Positions 11,600 through 25,300 of a stretch of DNA of 64,000 nt are shown here, one piece after another. The notes below the pieces were generated by a model. That model did no database searches, was not told the DNA's origin, and saw nothing but the letters and a program-made list of their open reading frames with translations. Made by a program: the position numbers and the translations under genes. Numbering within the stretch: position 1 is the stretch's first letter; each line of letters opens with the position of its first letter. Where the stretch lies: positions 9,833,805 to 9,897,804 of the forward strand of contig JABAKD010000030.1 of the NCBI GenBank assembly GCA_012845835.1, read 5' to 3'. Source of the stretch: Undaria pinnatifida (lineage: Eukaryota; Sar; Phaeophyceae; Laminariales; Alariaceae).

Positions 11600-12860
11600 C
11601 CCTGGACAATAGGTTCCAGGTCAATAGACAATCGACAGGATCCTATTCGAATAGGAGGCCTATTGTTGCTTGTGATAGGTATCGATAGGCACTTTGTAAA
11701 GCTTATTGTGGCCGGCATTAGGTATCGATTGACATCTTCATTGATCTATTGTTCGGCCAATATCGTTTTGACACGTAATATCAAAACCTATCATTGAAAC
11801 AGATAACCATCGATAGGAATTTTCAGAGCATGCCTGTTCGGGCGATATACTATGGGGACTGCGAGACGAAACCTATTTTTTCTAACGACTGGTATCGATA
11901 TACCTTTCACCAATACCATTTTTTGGGACGATAGGTATCGATAGACTTTTCACCAAACCTACTTTTTATGAAAGCAGATATATCGATAGACCTTTCACGA
12001 CCCTATTGTTTTGGACGATAGGCATCGTCAAACCTTTCACCACTGTATTGTTCAAGATGATAGGTATCGGTATGTGGGCTTTTCGCCATTTTGTTGTTTC
12101 AGTGTTGGAGAGCAAAGGTGCTCGACGACAGCCCGTCTCGGTACAATGAACTAGTAGTAACTCCATTTCGCAATTCATCATCCACGCCGCACGCCACTCC
12201 AGCCCAGCGGAGAATCCCCGAATACGGCGCTGTCTGACCTTGTTGTGTCCTGATAAGCTTAAGGTGGACGGTCTCAACATGATGATTACTATTATGTGTG
12301 TGCGATGTGAAGATCAAGCCTGCAGTGTTTCAGAGCGACCTGTTCGTGTGCCGTTCAGTTCCTTCTTACACCCTGGATAATACCTTATCGAATACGCTAT
12401 TGGGCCAACAATAGGTCGGCAATTATGAGGATCGATACCTATCGCGGGGCACAATAGTTTGGCTCCGGGGTCAATCTATAGGAATTGTGAGCAACATAGG
12501 GTTAGGGCAGTGACCACAGCGGTCTATTGTGCAACCGATATGCTCCCGAACGTATACATCGATAGGTATTTTGAGCACCAATATGATTCGAAAACGACTC
12601 CCGACAGGCTACCGTTCGATCAATACTTTTTCATCGCCACCAATCGATACTTATTGGTTAAAGCGGTATGTGTGCGATGAGATCGATCGATACCTTTTGC
12701 TGTATGTTTAGGTTGATATCAGGAATCGGAGAGTGCGGAACATGTATGTGTTTTTCCTAATAGGGTATCGATCGATGCATATTGCCCAATTTAACAGGTT
12801 CGTAAGGTATCGATCGATATCTATTGACAATCTAATAGATTTGCGAGGGTTTCCATCGAT
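11600..12860. repeat. Array of TATCGATA-centred repeats
   Basis: About fifteen occurrences of ATCGAT, mostly as GGTATCGATAG or its reverse. Between 11,880 and 12,100 they recur every 42-45 bp within a unit that includes GACCTTTCACCA and CTATTGTTTTGGACGATAG. Elsewhere the spacing is looser. Confidence 0.7.
12698..12759. repeat. Left arm of perfect 62-bp inverted repeat
   Basis: Base for base the reverse complement of 13172-13233; begins TGCTGTATGTTTAGG. The spacer is 412 bp. Confidence 0.9.
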
Positions 12861-13171
12861 ACCTACTGCTTGTAAATTTGCACCCTATTGCTTAGAATAG
12901 CATACCTGTTCCGTACACTCTACGTTATGGTTTGAATGAATACCTTGGATGATAGCAGTAATATTGATATGTACCTTGATCTACTTCTTGCCTTTTGTTT
13001 CATAAAAAAAATTTGCGACAATACCTGGTGCCACGTCAATTGGCTGACATTTGCCCACAATTTCACGTTTTGAGAGGAGTTCCAGAACGTGGAAACTTTC
13101 GGGCCGATGCGCAATCTTCACACCAATAGTTGCAGTACATAAAAGCACGCGATGTACACATCCGCTGCAAC

Positions 13172-13233
13172 TAGGAAAAACACATACATGTTCCGCACTC
13201 TCCGATTCCTGATATCAACCTAAACATACAGCA
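13172..13233. repeat. Right arm of perfect 62-bp inverted repeat
   Basis: Exact reverse complement of 12698-12759, ending just before the last possible stop of the TBC-ankyrin gene. It may mark a young MITE or a local inverted duplication. Confidence 0.9.
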
Positions 13234-13360
13234 GTGCTACAAGCGCTAGCCGACGATGAGCCGGGGCGATAAGAACCGCTTTTCCGCAATCACAACGGCG
13301 CACCGAACTCGGGGTGGAGCATCGGGAGGCCGCTGAGCGAACACCAAGGCCAAAACCAAC

Positions 13361-16300
13361 TCATCGAGCGCCTGCCAACACACGAATCAACGACACCCGA
13401 ACGTGTTCGATCCTTCGATATTAACCCTTTCCCTACTGAACCAAATGATCCCGCACCGATTCCACTTAGTTTCCACCCCCGAAACCGTGGGTACAGCTCT
13501 AAAGAGGTTAAGAAAACTAACTGCCCACACAAAAAATCGACCATGTAGAGGTCGACGTAGTCTCACCGTCGTCAAGCTCCCCCCCTTCTGTGCACGCCTC
13601 CTCCGCCATCTCTAACGGGGACCACAACTTCCCCCCACGTGCCGCCGCCGCCCGCGTGACCCCGCCCACCAGCTTCTGAGACGCCCCGCACATGAGCAAC
13701 ACCCTCGCCACATCCGGACGGTTGAACAGGGCGACCAGGTGGAGGGGCGAGAGGAGACGAGAGTCTACTCCGTTCGCGTCTGCTCCGCCCACTCCCTGAA
13801 ACAAACAACAGGAATAGCAAAAAAAAGGAGCGATTTGTAGTTATTCCCCGGTTGGGTAGTAGGCATGTCGGTTGGTGGGTGGGTAGGTGGGTGGGTGTGA
13901 CCGGTGGGACGGGGGGTAGATGGGTGAGTGGGACGGTGGGTGGGTGGGAGCGGTGGGACGGGGGGTAGGTGGGTGATTGGGACGGTGGGTGGGTGGGTGG
14001 GTGAGTGGGTTGCTTTCGTCTCCACACAAAACGAAGCGTGGGTGATGGTGAGTTGCTGCGGTGCCAGGAAGAGCTGCCGATACCTCTTTTCGTTGTATAC
14101 CAGGTGCACGCGACGGGTGCGCCGGCCCTGGCAATTACGTACTGTGTACGGGTCACACGCATCCGCTTCAGTCATGGCCGCATGCGTCGCAACGCCATTA
14201 TCCACCGCCATTATCCAATGTAACCACTGGCAGCAGTCACACTCAAGGCTCTGTGGTAGAACGGAGCAAAGCGGGGGGAACAAAACAAGCGCGCCTCGAA
14301 CCTCCGTCAGAGGCACTCAATGCACCCAGGTGATAAACTAGCCCCCCCCCAAAAAACGCCTACTAAATAGAACATTGCCAGATACACACCAGCAGAAAGG
14401 CGGCGGCCTTGGAGTGTCCTCCGTTGGTGATCACAAAGCGCAGGGACTCGCTGGCCAGGAGATGTCGCTCGTGATCGCTGCCTGCCACGAGACAGCTTTT
14501 CATCCAGCAACTTCGCAGGCAGCCCCAACCTATTGACCGGGTGACCGCAAGCAGAGCGTCCTGAGGAAGCGCGAGGCGAGGGCAACGGCGAATTGCAAGC
14601 CAGGGCAGGGTCAGGAAAAACGCACAGACGGCTCGCTATTCGACCAAAACGCAAAATTTCAGTGTTTGAAAGCACGGCTCAAGCGGAACGGGAACGGGAC
14701 CCCCCCAGCGGAGCACCGTACCATACATACGCAGGAGTCCCTGGGCGACTGCGCGCTGAAGGCACCATGGGAATCACATCCGCCCATTCAAACACAAAAC
14801 ACAAAACACGTAACACACGCATCCGCATGCATCGCACACGGTTATCTTGTATTTGTTCGGTCTGTAAGTATCTGTCGAATGGCGTAAAACATGCCGGTTG
14901 AAGTTTAAGATACGATTACCGCCCACACTGAGTTTTCTCTGGTGCTCCTGTTCAGCCGGGCGTAATTTACCTGCAGCTCGGAGTTTTGAACCAGGAGGCC
15001 GTTCTTGGCTTCCTCTCTTAGCTCCACCAGTCCCATCGTTTGACAGTGTCTAGAGCGGAGCACGAGGAGATAGTCCGGCCCCGTGGACCAGCCCAGGTGC
15101 CTGTCAGCCCCTGCCCTCGATCGTTTTACCTCCGCCGCTTTCCCTCCACCGTCGCTCAAGGCTCGCACAAGCACCTTCCACGAGGGGACGATCAACCAAA
15201 AACCACGATAAAACGGCACAAAGTTAATATTATCGACTACGTATGCATCAGATATGGAGAAGTATTTGCCGTATATTTCCCACGGCGGCGTTGTTTTTTA
15301 TTGTTTTTTTTTCCTTTTTGTTCTTCTTCGCTTGATCTATTTTTTTGGCACTATTTATTCATCTTTCTCCCTCCCCTAGACGTAACTAAGCCCCAGGGTC
15401 ACTATAAGCAGGTTCTTCTTCCCCCCCCCCACTCCGGTACGTGCCTTCGTTTTTATCGCCAGAAAAAATCAGCACGTTCTTCCCTCGTAGACTCGTGTAG
15501 AACTGCTGCGACATTAACCCTTTTAAACCGCTGTGTAAAAGTGTCCTAGTCATTTTTCAAGTAGTAGTTAGTGCCCGACAAACGTTGGTGCACTTAAAAA
15601 AAGGTGCCAAGGATAGCCTCGGGGTTAGCCAACTCAAGATTGTCCTTCAAATCGATTCAATGTGTAAAAAAAAACATCCACCTGTCCAAGTCCTCAACGA
15701 GCGCAACAACAAACGGTAAGATACGTGTCCGACACATCATACGTACTTTGTTTTCCTCCGCGACTGTCTATATGTACCCCGGGCCCATTCATGCCCAACA
15801 GCTCAAGTCCCAAATATCCAGTCCCGAACCACAGCGATAACAAAAAATACAACCCCCTTTCACCACGGCCCAACACACCCCGCCCTTGTTCATGCCCAGC
15901 AACTCCTCAGCTCCTGTCCCAAGCCATAACCTCAAATCACATCCCTACCCACCTCTTCCGCATCCGCCGCTACAGCCCTCGAGCGGAACTCCTTGAGGAG
16001 GCCTTCCTGGTCTAGGGTGAGCAGTTCGTCTTCCATCCCCCCGAGGAGCGACACGCACATGCGGAGCACCGGGTTGCGGGCTCCCGCCAGGAAGAGGTCA
16101 AGGGCGACTAGAGATATCAGCGGCTGGGCGGCGAGGCCGAAGAGGGTCGTGATCCACTCCAGCGCGTAGAGCGGCGGGGGGTAGTGTTCCGCCTGGATTG
16201 ACAACAAAAACGCGTTTGAGTGTTAAGTTTGTCTTGTTTGTTACTTTGTTACTTTGTTGTTTCACTCTGCTCTTTTGTTTGGTTGCTTGTTTGCTGTGTG

Positions 16301-19300
16301 TGTTTCTTCGCTTGTTTGCGTGTTTGTTTCTCCGTTCGTTTGCGTGTTCGTCCGTTCGTCCATCCGTTCGGTTGTCTGTTCGTTTGTTTCTAGAATATTA
16401 CATATACCAGGTACACGTGCATTGTTTTTTGCCCTCGACACGCAACACAGCACGGTGGCGGGAGAGGACGAATGCGGGGATAATACCTGTAGACCAGAGG
16501 TGGGCCTTGCTGTATTGTGTTTAGAGCGTCGCTCCACCACTCCGAGTGTTACTACAAATAGTATGTAGCGGCTGGAGCGGAAACTCACGGCTTTGCGTTG
16601 CACAAATTTCGACGCGTTCAAACGCAAACAAACAACGAAAGCGACGGCCTCTTGAACTGCTGTTTTGGGAATCGCATCACCTGGGATCCCCGCATAGAGC
16701 GCGCTCACTCCTCCCTTTGTCGTCACTGCCGTGCTACAACTGTGCCTTACGTAACGGCACTGGCTCTTCCGCCAGTTACCCCTTGTGCAAGCTGCAGATC
16801 AAACAGCCTACGCAAGGCACAGAGCAAACCCCTTGTGCAGCAATGTGCAAACCAAACGTGACACACGTTCCCCGTGCGATACCATATACCAGGTATACCT
16901 CAAAGTGCGCGGCCAGCTTGGGTAGCCTCAATCGAAGTTGCTCTTCGAACTTGTCCATGTATCCTGCCAGCATCGGCACCTTACAGGCGGCAAATGCCCC
17001 CGAGAGGACACGCAACGACGGCAACGGTGCAGAGACACGGAGGATACCGTGCAAAAAAAACAGATCAAGCCGTGTTCGATGTCCGGTGACCGGTGGTCCG
17101 TCGCTCAGCAGAAGCGGCTACCATGTTTCAAGGCGCTGCGTCCCCAGGCAATAACCGACCGCAACAAGAGAGCAGACTCCAGAAAACAGCTTTTCCTTCG
17201 ATCCTGAAAACAAATCACAACACACTGCTGTACAGAAGAAGCCCTAAACGAGCAAAATACCTGGCCCCTCTTCAGGTAAGAACGCGCCTCCTCAGGATGC
17301 AAGCACGGGCAAAACCACCAGAAAACCACGACGTTCAAGCCCACGATACGCCAGGATAATCAAGGCAACAAATCCAGATGTATCAGCATAAATCAAGATA
17401 CACCAGGATACATGACCAATCAGTCGGCCACTCGGAGCTCGGACTCACCTCTTTACGGTAAATCCCGTGAAGATGGCCCTGCCTGAGTAGGTACAGGAAC
17501 AAGCAGAACGTTTCCCTCTCGGGCAGCCCCGCCTTCATCATCACGTCTACCACATAGTTCTGACCCTGTCGCGGTTTGGCAGGTTCGAACATTGTACAAT
17601 CATTTTGGTCAGTTGAGTTTAAATCTTATCGGCTTGGAACAAGCCAGTCGACAAGGATCTCGGGGGGCATCGATCTCCCATGATTCTTAGACATTGAGCG
17701 GCGAAAAGAGAGGGAGCGAGGGGTAGGGCGTACTCAATTCAAGAGGGGAGGGGAGGGGGGGGGGGGAGAAGAAGAAAGAGACAGAGAGAGAGTTCCCGAG
17801 GAGTGCGGTTTTTTGGTTCGAGGGCTGCCAGCCGCCAGCTAATAATCGCCCCGACGCCGTGCGAGGCTGTTGTCGACGCGCCTGTAGCGATGTATCAGTA
17901 TGACGCAACTAAATGACGCATACATCCCATATGCGGCTGATCGAGCCCAGCAACACTCCTGGCGCCGGCGTTGGCGCCGCTGGCCACCCGGCGGTACGTG
18001 GGCGCCGCAAGTCTGTCTTTCGCCACACCAGCGACAGGAGTGCCGATGCCGTGGGGGCAGCACCACGATTACTTACCACAGGCACTACAAGTGGACAACT
18101 ACAGCCGGAAAGCGCCTCCCCATATCTAACGCGGCCGCCCCTACCGTACGACACACGCATGGTTAGCTGGGGTCGGGAACAGGTAGAGCTTACCCAAAAA
18201 ATATAACAAATATGAGACTGCAGAAGCACACAAAAAAGGTACCCAGCATCGGCAGGCGTCAGCACCCTTACATGCCACAAGCACGCCACGCCCGGTGCAC
18301 CGAGGTGCTCTACACTTTTATGATAAGATACTGGTATACCGAAGGGTCAGGGGCCTCGGGTATACAAGCCGCCGCAGAACCTTCACCCTCCACGCGTTTG
18401 CTGTTAACATTGATAAGCCGTCATGGTGGCACCTGACAGTAGCCCATGTCGTCCACATGCGCGAGGGCGTTCAGGACGCGGTTGATTGACCCCGCGAAAT
18501 CGCCCCGCTGATCCTGCGAGAAATCTAGCAGCAATCCTGTAATCGACCGCACCGTCCGCAGGATGTCTCTGATGCGCGAGACACAAGACGAGACGACGCG
18601 CGAGGTTTCACGAATCAGCTTTGCCAGCTTTTGAGCTGTTTTCTCTTTCAGGGTTTAGGGTAGCTAGTCTAGCGAAAACGAGGACATATTGCTGTATGTA
18701 GAATCGATGATTTCTACCCAACGTCATCGGCAAAACACCCAGTGATCATCCCCATTCTTCATCCGTGCGAGATACAAAATACAAATTATGTGGTCACAGA
18801 CTGTAAACAGACAAGCCAAAACAAATAATCGCACACGAAAAGAGGAAAGCAAATGGCATGTCAGTGCACCGGGTACGAATATCACATATACACAGCAGCT
18901 ATAGACAACCCGAAAAAGAAACTACAGAGTAGAAACATACGTCGTAGAAAAATAAATAAAACAAGAACATGTAGTCTGTATTTGCTCGTATACTCTAAAA
19001 ATTGAAAAACGCCAGCTGTGAGTACGACCGATTGAATGGATGAAACCCAACTTTGCAAGCTGCGTGGTACATTAGATCTGTGTTTGATATGGAGTTCGTG
19101 AAATAAACCTGGTTGTTATTACACAGCTTCACAATTTTTACGGAAGGTCTTTATAAAAATAAAAATACACTCCAGCTGTGAGATCGAAGATTTTCTCGAA
19201 ACTAATCTTTGCAAGCTGTGTGTGATAGTCCGATCGCGCATATTACGGGTTGTGTGTTCTCACTAAGGATATAGGTCGGCGACTCCCCTTGGAACTGCAG

Positions 19301-22300
19301 TGTAGCTATCAGGGTCAACAGGGTGATGTTAGTCAGTCTGTGCGCGAAAACTATAAAACCCGTGTTTGAAGGGGACAAAATCTGACAGCTGTGGAAGGAA
19401 AAGCATCAGCTTATCGAGTGTATATTGTAAGTCGTATCAGCGGTGAGGGGAGGGCGGAGTTGTTAAGGGCGTGGGGGCATGGGTTTGAACAAGAGGGAGC
19501 GGGGGGGGGGGACGGGCGGGGCAACTTAACCTGTGCGTGGAAACTATAAATCCTGTAAGGGGAGAGATCTGACGGTTTTGGAAGGAATGCACCAGTTTAT
19601 CATGTACATCCTGTAAGTCGTACAACCAGTGAAAAGAGGGCGGAGTGTTCGAGGAGGTGGCGGGGGGGGGGGGGGGGGGGGCGGGGTTGATTGGAGCAGC
19701 GGCATGGGTGGCCCTAGAAAGATAATGAGGTGATTTCGATGTTAGGTTGGGCGCTTGAGCAAGAGGGAGCGGGGAAAAAAAAAGAGGTATATTTGTTGAC
19801 CGATTCTCCTTGTTGATCTTCCGTAGCGCGGCGGATTCGGTTGGGGTAAGGAGTGACGGCCGCCCACTACGACGTTTGTTTGAGAGGTCGAGCTCCCCGG
19901 TTTCCTCGATCTGGGCTTCGCACTCGGCCCAATGTTATCTGGGGTACGCAGAACCAACACCGTACCGCTCCGCCATGGGGCCCGAAACGCCTTCAGGCAT
20001 CCGACTTTTACCGGTGGGAAGGGACAGCGACAGCGCTATCTCCACCGCCATGGCGTAACGGCGGCCTACTGGTAGTTCCGCGCCCCGTTCACTCCGTGGG
20101 GGTGTCTGGATGTCATTTTCCATCGTTGTGGGGCGGTTGCGGTGGACAGGGGGGGTTCAAACCCCAACATTCTCGAAATATTCCCATTTGTTACACGCGA
20201 ATTCTCCGAAAGTAAGAGTCCGATTTTTTTTTTTTTTTCAATGGCCATCTACGTATCTAGCGCTTTCCAGCGAACCTAACCATAACGTCATGGGCACGTC
20301 CATCGGCGAGATACGCTCTGACATCCATAACGTAGTTTACATTTGGGACAAAGGAAGTATATATCATACATGGAAGAAGGCTCCCGGAATGGGACATAAA
20401 CAGACACAATGCAGAAAGGCGCAATGAGCCAGGAAGAAACAAATGAACCCTCCATTTTATGCATGCTCCCTCTCCCATGTGCCGCGTAGGCTTTGGACGA
20501 TGTTCGCCACTATCAACGCGAATAACAAAGGAAAGGAGAGGCAGCGAAAGAATGAAAGAAAGAAAAGAAAGAAAAAATAAGGCAAATACATACAAAACTT
20601 ATCGTAAACTAGAGGGGAAGCACGAGCAGCACAGTTTTCCGGCTCTGTCCTACCTAGGCGAGGCTGAACGCCAGAGACACGGTCTGCCACCTCCTTCCTA
20701 TTCCCGTCGACAGCGGCCTCGGATTTCAGTGCTACCGCTGTCGCCCCTCCACAGAAAAATGAAGGCAAAAATAACAAAAAAACAAGCCGAACAGTAAAAT
20801 AAAATATACTACGAATCGATTTATCTCGCAATCAAATTCGAATTCGGGGGCGGCAAACAGATAGCACAGGCTCCATAGGTTAGTCACATTGGTGCCTTGC
20901 TACTTAATACACGATCTGCCAGTTTTTTTCCCGCTTTTATGGACAGAGGCATCAGTCTGCTGCCCCCCCCCGCCTCCCTCGCCCTTCTTATTGGTGCCCT
21001 CGTTTGCATGCCGTAACCAGCTCTTTTCCATCTTGGCCCTGTGCCATCTCGCCATGAAACTATCCGCCGCTTTGACCATCCCCCGGTACCACTTGCCAGC
21101 CTGTTTAGCCGCCGTGGGCCACAGCACCGACTGTACCCCGAACAACAAAGGGGAGGTGTCCGTCGATCCCTCTTTGGCTCTAAACACCGCGACGTCATCT
21201 ACCAAGCTAGGGCCCACGTCTTCCTGGCCGACCCGGTTCCGGGTTCTCCCCACCGGCCATCATCCCGAGCATCATCCGCTGGGTTAGTTGGTAAGGTTTT
21301 GCCCGCTATACGGTCCCCGTAAAAAGGAGACGCCCTCTGCGAATAATCCTCCAAACGCTTTCGCATTGTGCTTTATTGAGGCCCTTGGCATACGACATGC
21401 GGTTGTCGGTGCGTCGTCGGTGATGGACTCCAGGTATCCGAAGGAGGAGCTTGCGGCGATCTACAGCAAAGTGCCCCACGCCGAGAGTCCACGTCACACA
21501 CCCATACAGCAGCGTCTCCATCACCTCGGACTTGAGCATGGACACCTTCAGCGCGAACGAAGCGGTCTCCAGATCGTGCAGCTCCAGCTTGAACCGATCA
21601 AAGCATGCCCACCCGAGTCGGACCCGTCGTTTGGTGTCTGCCATAGTGTTGGCGGCCTCGTTGATAAGGCCACCCAGGTAAAAAAAACTTGCACTTTCTG
21701 TTTATACCTCCGGCCTGCTGCTTCGACGACGAGCGGCGAGGTAAGGGGTGTCTGGTTCGGTGTCCGCAGCAGCATGATTTCCGTTTTCTTCTCCCACACC
21801 GTGAGACCTGCTGCTTCGAAGACGTTCATAACCACCGTTATTGTTGCAAGGCCTTCCGCTGACTTGGAGCCATGCCTGCATCGTCGGCGTAAACTTTACC
21901 AAAGACTTCGTACATGATCTAATGGCTCAGCGTCCTTCCCCCTCTACCCTGCCGTCATCCAAGTGAACCACATCCCTTAGAATGTGTCATTGAAGCCTAC
22001 TACAGTAGCACGGCGTGTATCGCGTGAATCGCGGCAAAGAAAACATCGAAAAGAAGGGGCGAGAGCATGCATCCTTGCCACAACCCTTGGGTGGTGTCGA
22101 GCCATTTCGAGTACTTACCGCCATCAGTGCGCATTGGGAGCTTGCACGCCATCGTGGGACTGGCGGATAAGGTTTAGCATTTTCTCTGGGACAACAAAAA
22201 GCGAGCACCACCCACAACAGTTCTCGGACGACGGAATCATACTTCCTCTGTCCCACATGTTTACGTGGTTATGGGCGTTTGATGGTTTGGGTATAACGTG

Positions 22301-25300
22301 GTTGACGATTGAACTGTAGTTGGATTCATTAGAACGCCGAAAGGCAGAGGAAACTGATGAAAAAAAGAAGAAACGGAGCTGGTTTTCAGTACCTGTAAAA
22401 AACACACCATTTTGGCACTTTTTTTGTGGTTTTCCATGAGATTTTTTGTGAGATTTTTTCAGAATTCGTGATAACCGCCCCAAACCTAGCCCAAAGACAT
22501 CACAATAGAATGACTTGCCTCCAAGAAAAGATGTCGGTCGGCAGACTTTTGGCCCCTGGTCCGACTGTCAAGCAGCAAATCCCTCGACAGACAGCCTCGA
22601 CAGTAGAAAACCAGGGGATGTTTCAGTAACATCCCCTATTTTGGAAAAATGCCAGACGATTTCAATGAAACCATCCGTTTTTCCCTCTCAGGCAGCTCAG
22701 CAAACCCCTCGACAGACAGCCTCGACAGTAGAAAAACAGGGGATGTTTCAGTAACACCCCCTATTTTGAAAAAACGCCTGAAAATTTCACTGAAACCATC
22801 GGGTTTTTTTTTCTCTCAGACAGCTGCTCGCATGCCTTATGCAATGCCCGGGACGATGACTGTGCGTTGCGTTGCGCGTCGTGCTCTGTCACTCTGCTTC
22901 TGCTGTAATTGCTGTAAAGTTACACGCTTGAGGGGTTCCCACATAAAAATGGAGGCGTTATCCCAACCGAGGATAGGGGATGGTTTGTCGATACAGCCCA
23001 AAACCCCCCCGACAGACAGCCTCGACAGCACAGCTCGCTGTCGACCGACATCTTTGCCTCCAAGTACCCCCCCAACTCGCCGAAAGGGCGACGAACTACT
23101 GCTGGGCCTCCGTTAGGCAATTGCGGTGGAGGACCCCGGCGAGGACGATTACTTATTTATTTTTTCATTTATTTATTCTTCTCAACACTTTCGTCGCCCC
23201 TGGAAAAGGGGCGAAATACCACCAGCCTGGGGCCAACTGACTTTTGTGCGGCCGTTCGGCCGCATGGTTCAACAGTGAGCTGCAAAAACAAACATTCATT
23301 CATCCAAAAAAAACGCCGAAGAAATCGAGCAAAACGTCAAAAATCAGATCGGACACCGTAAAGGACCCGCACAAACATAACCACGTATGATACCTGGTGG
23401 ACTTTTGGGACAGGAAGTACTTTCTGGAGGTCGACAAAGCACATGTACCAAATGCACAGGGGGTTTCCTAGCTCGTCCGAGTTCTTGCAGTTGGCGCACG
23501 ACAGACAACATGTCGACTGTTGATCGTGCCCGGCGAACGTCGCACTGTTCCTCGGGGAGTATTCCTGCATCCTCGCGGTAGTTGCTTAGGCGGGATGCTA
23601 CGATTTTCTACAGCATTTCGCATGGGCAACAAGCGAAACCCCCCTGCAGTTGCTGCAATCAGAACAATCCTTTTTCGGTGAAGGACCTTGATGGTCGCAT
23701 CTTTCCATTGCCGGGGGACTTCTCCCGTTCTCCAAACGTTGACAAGCATGTTGTGAAAACATCGGAGGAATACGGGGTTGTCCAGTGTTCCTTTCCATAC
23801 GTGACGTAACATTGAAGGAGCACTGGCATCTGATGTAGTATCATGCCATTTTTTTTTTTTTCGCTCATTCCTTTTATGATAAAAATAAAAATACACTCCA
23901 GCTGCGAGATCAAAGTCGAAACTCATCTTTGCAAGCTGTTATTATTTTTGTCTTCGCACCATTCGTTTCTCCTTCTTCCTCCCTAGTAGACGTAACTCAG
24001 ATCCGGGGTCACTACGACAGCAGTACGCAGGTTCTTTCCCCCCCTCCCAACTACGGTACGCGCCTTCAGTTTTATCCCTGGAAGATTCCAGCTATTTCTT
24101 CCCTCGTCGACTCGCATCGAATTGTGCCTACCCACGCTTCTAAGCGCTCTCAGCAGTTCATTTCATTTACCTATATATTTACATATTTCATAAACTAAAA
24201 AACCCGATCCACGTGGGATTTGAACCCCAGACGAACCGTACTACGTGCAGAAGTAGTACCATTCAAGCGTGACCAACATTATTAAATAATAGACCACATC
24301 GGCGACCGGCTATACCAGCAACGCTATTAATAACAATACGGAGCCGATACATAGCTATGGGATCACCAATAAAAAAAGTTGCGCCTGTTCTTGTGTTCGT
24401 GTAGGCAGGAGACACGAGACACGAGGCACCGCATGCCGGGAAGGAGCGCGGCACAGTAGGGCGTGCGTCAATTCGGATTAGCAGCCTACTGCCAGCTACA
24501 CCATAGCGCGTTCGACGTCGCTCGTGCGGAGAAGTATTAGCAATGTTTTACGAAAGAACAGCAGCGACCCCGTCCCCGGCCTCCCATGCAAATAGAAAAT
24601 GGCATACGAAACATTTAATATTAGCATTTGTTCATCAGCGCGGAGGGTCATGTTCATTGTCAATCGCTGCATCATATCTGGTACATCATATTGGCAAGCT
24701 ACTAGCTACTGGTAGGGGTGCTCGACACAAACGAGGCATTCGCCATTCGCAATTGATTATTCGCACCGGTTGATCTCCTCCTCGGCGTCGGCCGCGTCTC
24801 CTCGCAGAACCACGTACAGCGCGCGGTAGCTCGCCAAGACAGCCGGCGGAACCCTCTGCATCCAGGTTACCCCGGCGCAAAGGTCTTTTAGGGCCTTTGC
24901 ATCGCACGGGGCCAAGCGGGTGCCTTTCTCAGCAAGCTGCACCCCCGCCCGGTACAACACGTACCCACAAGCACACACACAGGCGGGGCAATTCGAATGG
25001 TAGAATTAGCGACCGCAATATGGCATGGAAGAATATTTGCAGCAAGAAATTAAGGAGAGAACAGGCGACGGGGTGCGTTAACGGGGGAAGGGAAGCGGGC
25101 GAGAGGCAAGGAGTTCGTAAGCATCCGCAATCTCAGAGCAGTTGCAGTTGCGAAGTAGAAGTACTACTCGTACAGCAACAATTTGCTAAACTGCCTGCAT
25201 GGTAAAATCGTATGCAGTCGTTGCTCTACTTCTGCTGCCTACGATGTACGTGGTTTGTAGACAGCTACCAGATTGTTTTTCCACCTCTACGGAGCGCCAT

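Noticed and set aside
13572..14162. Pro/Thr/His-rich minus-strand frame of 196 codons
   Set aside because: Most of it is translation of the GGTGGGT minisatellite in an intron; only 13567-13795 is exon.
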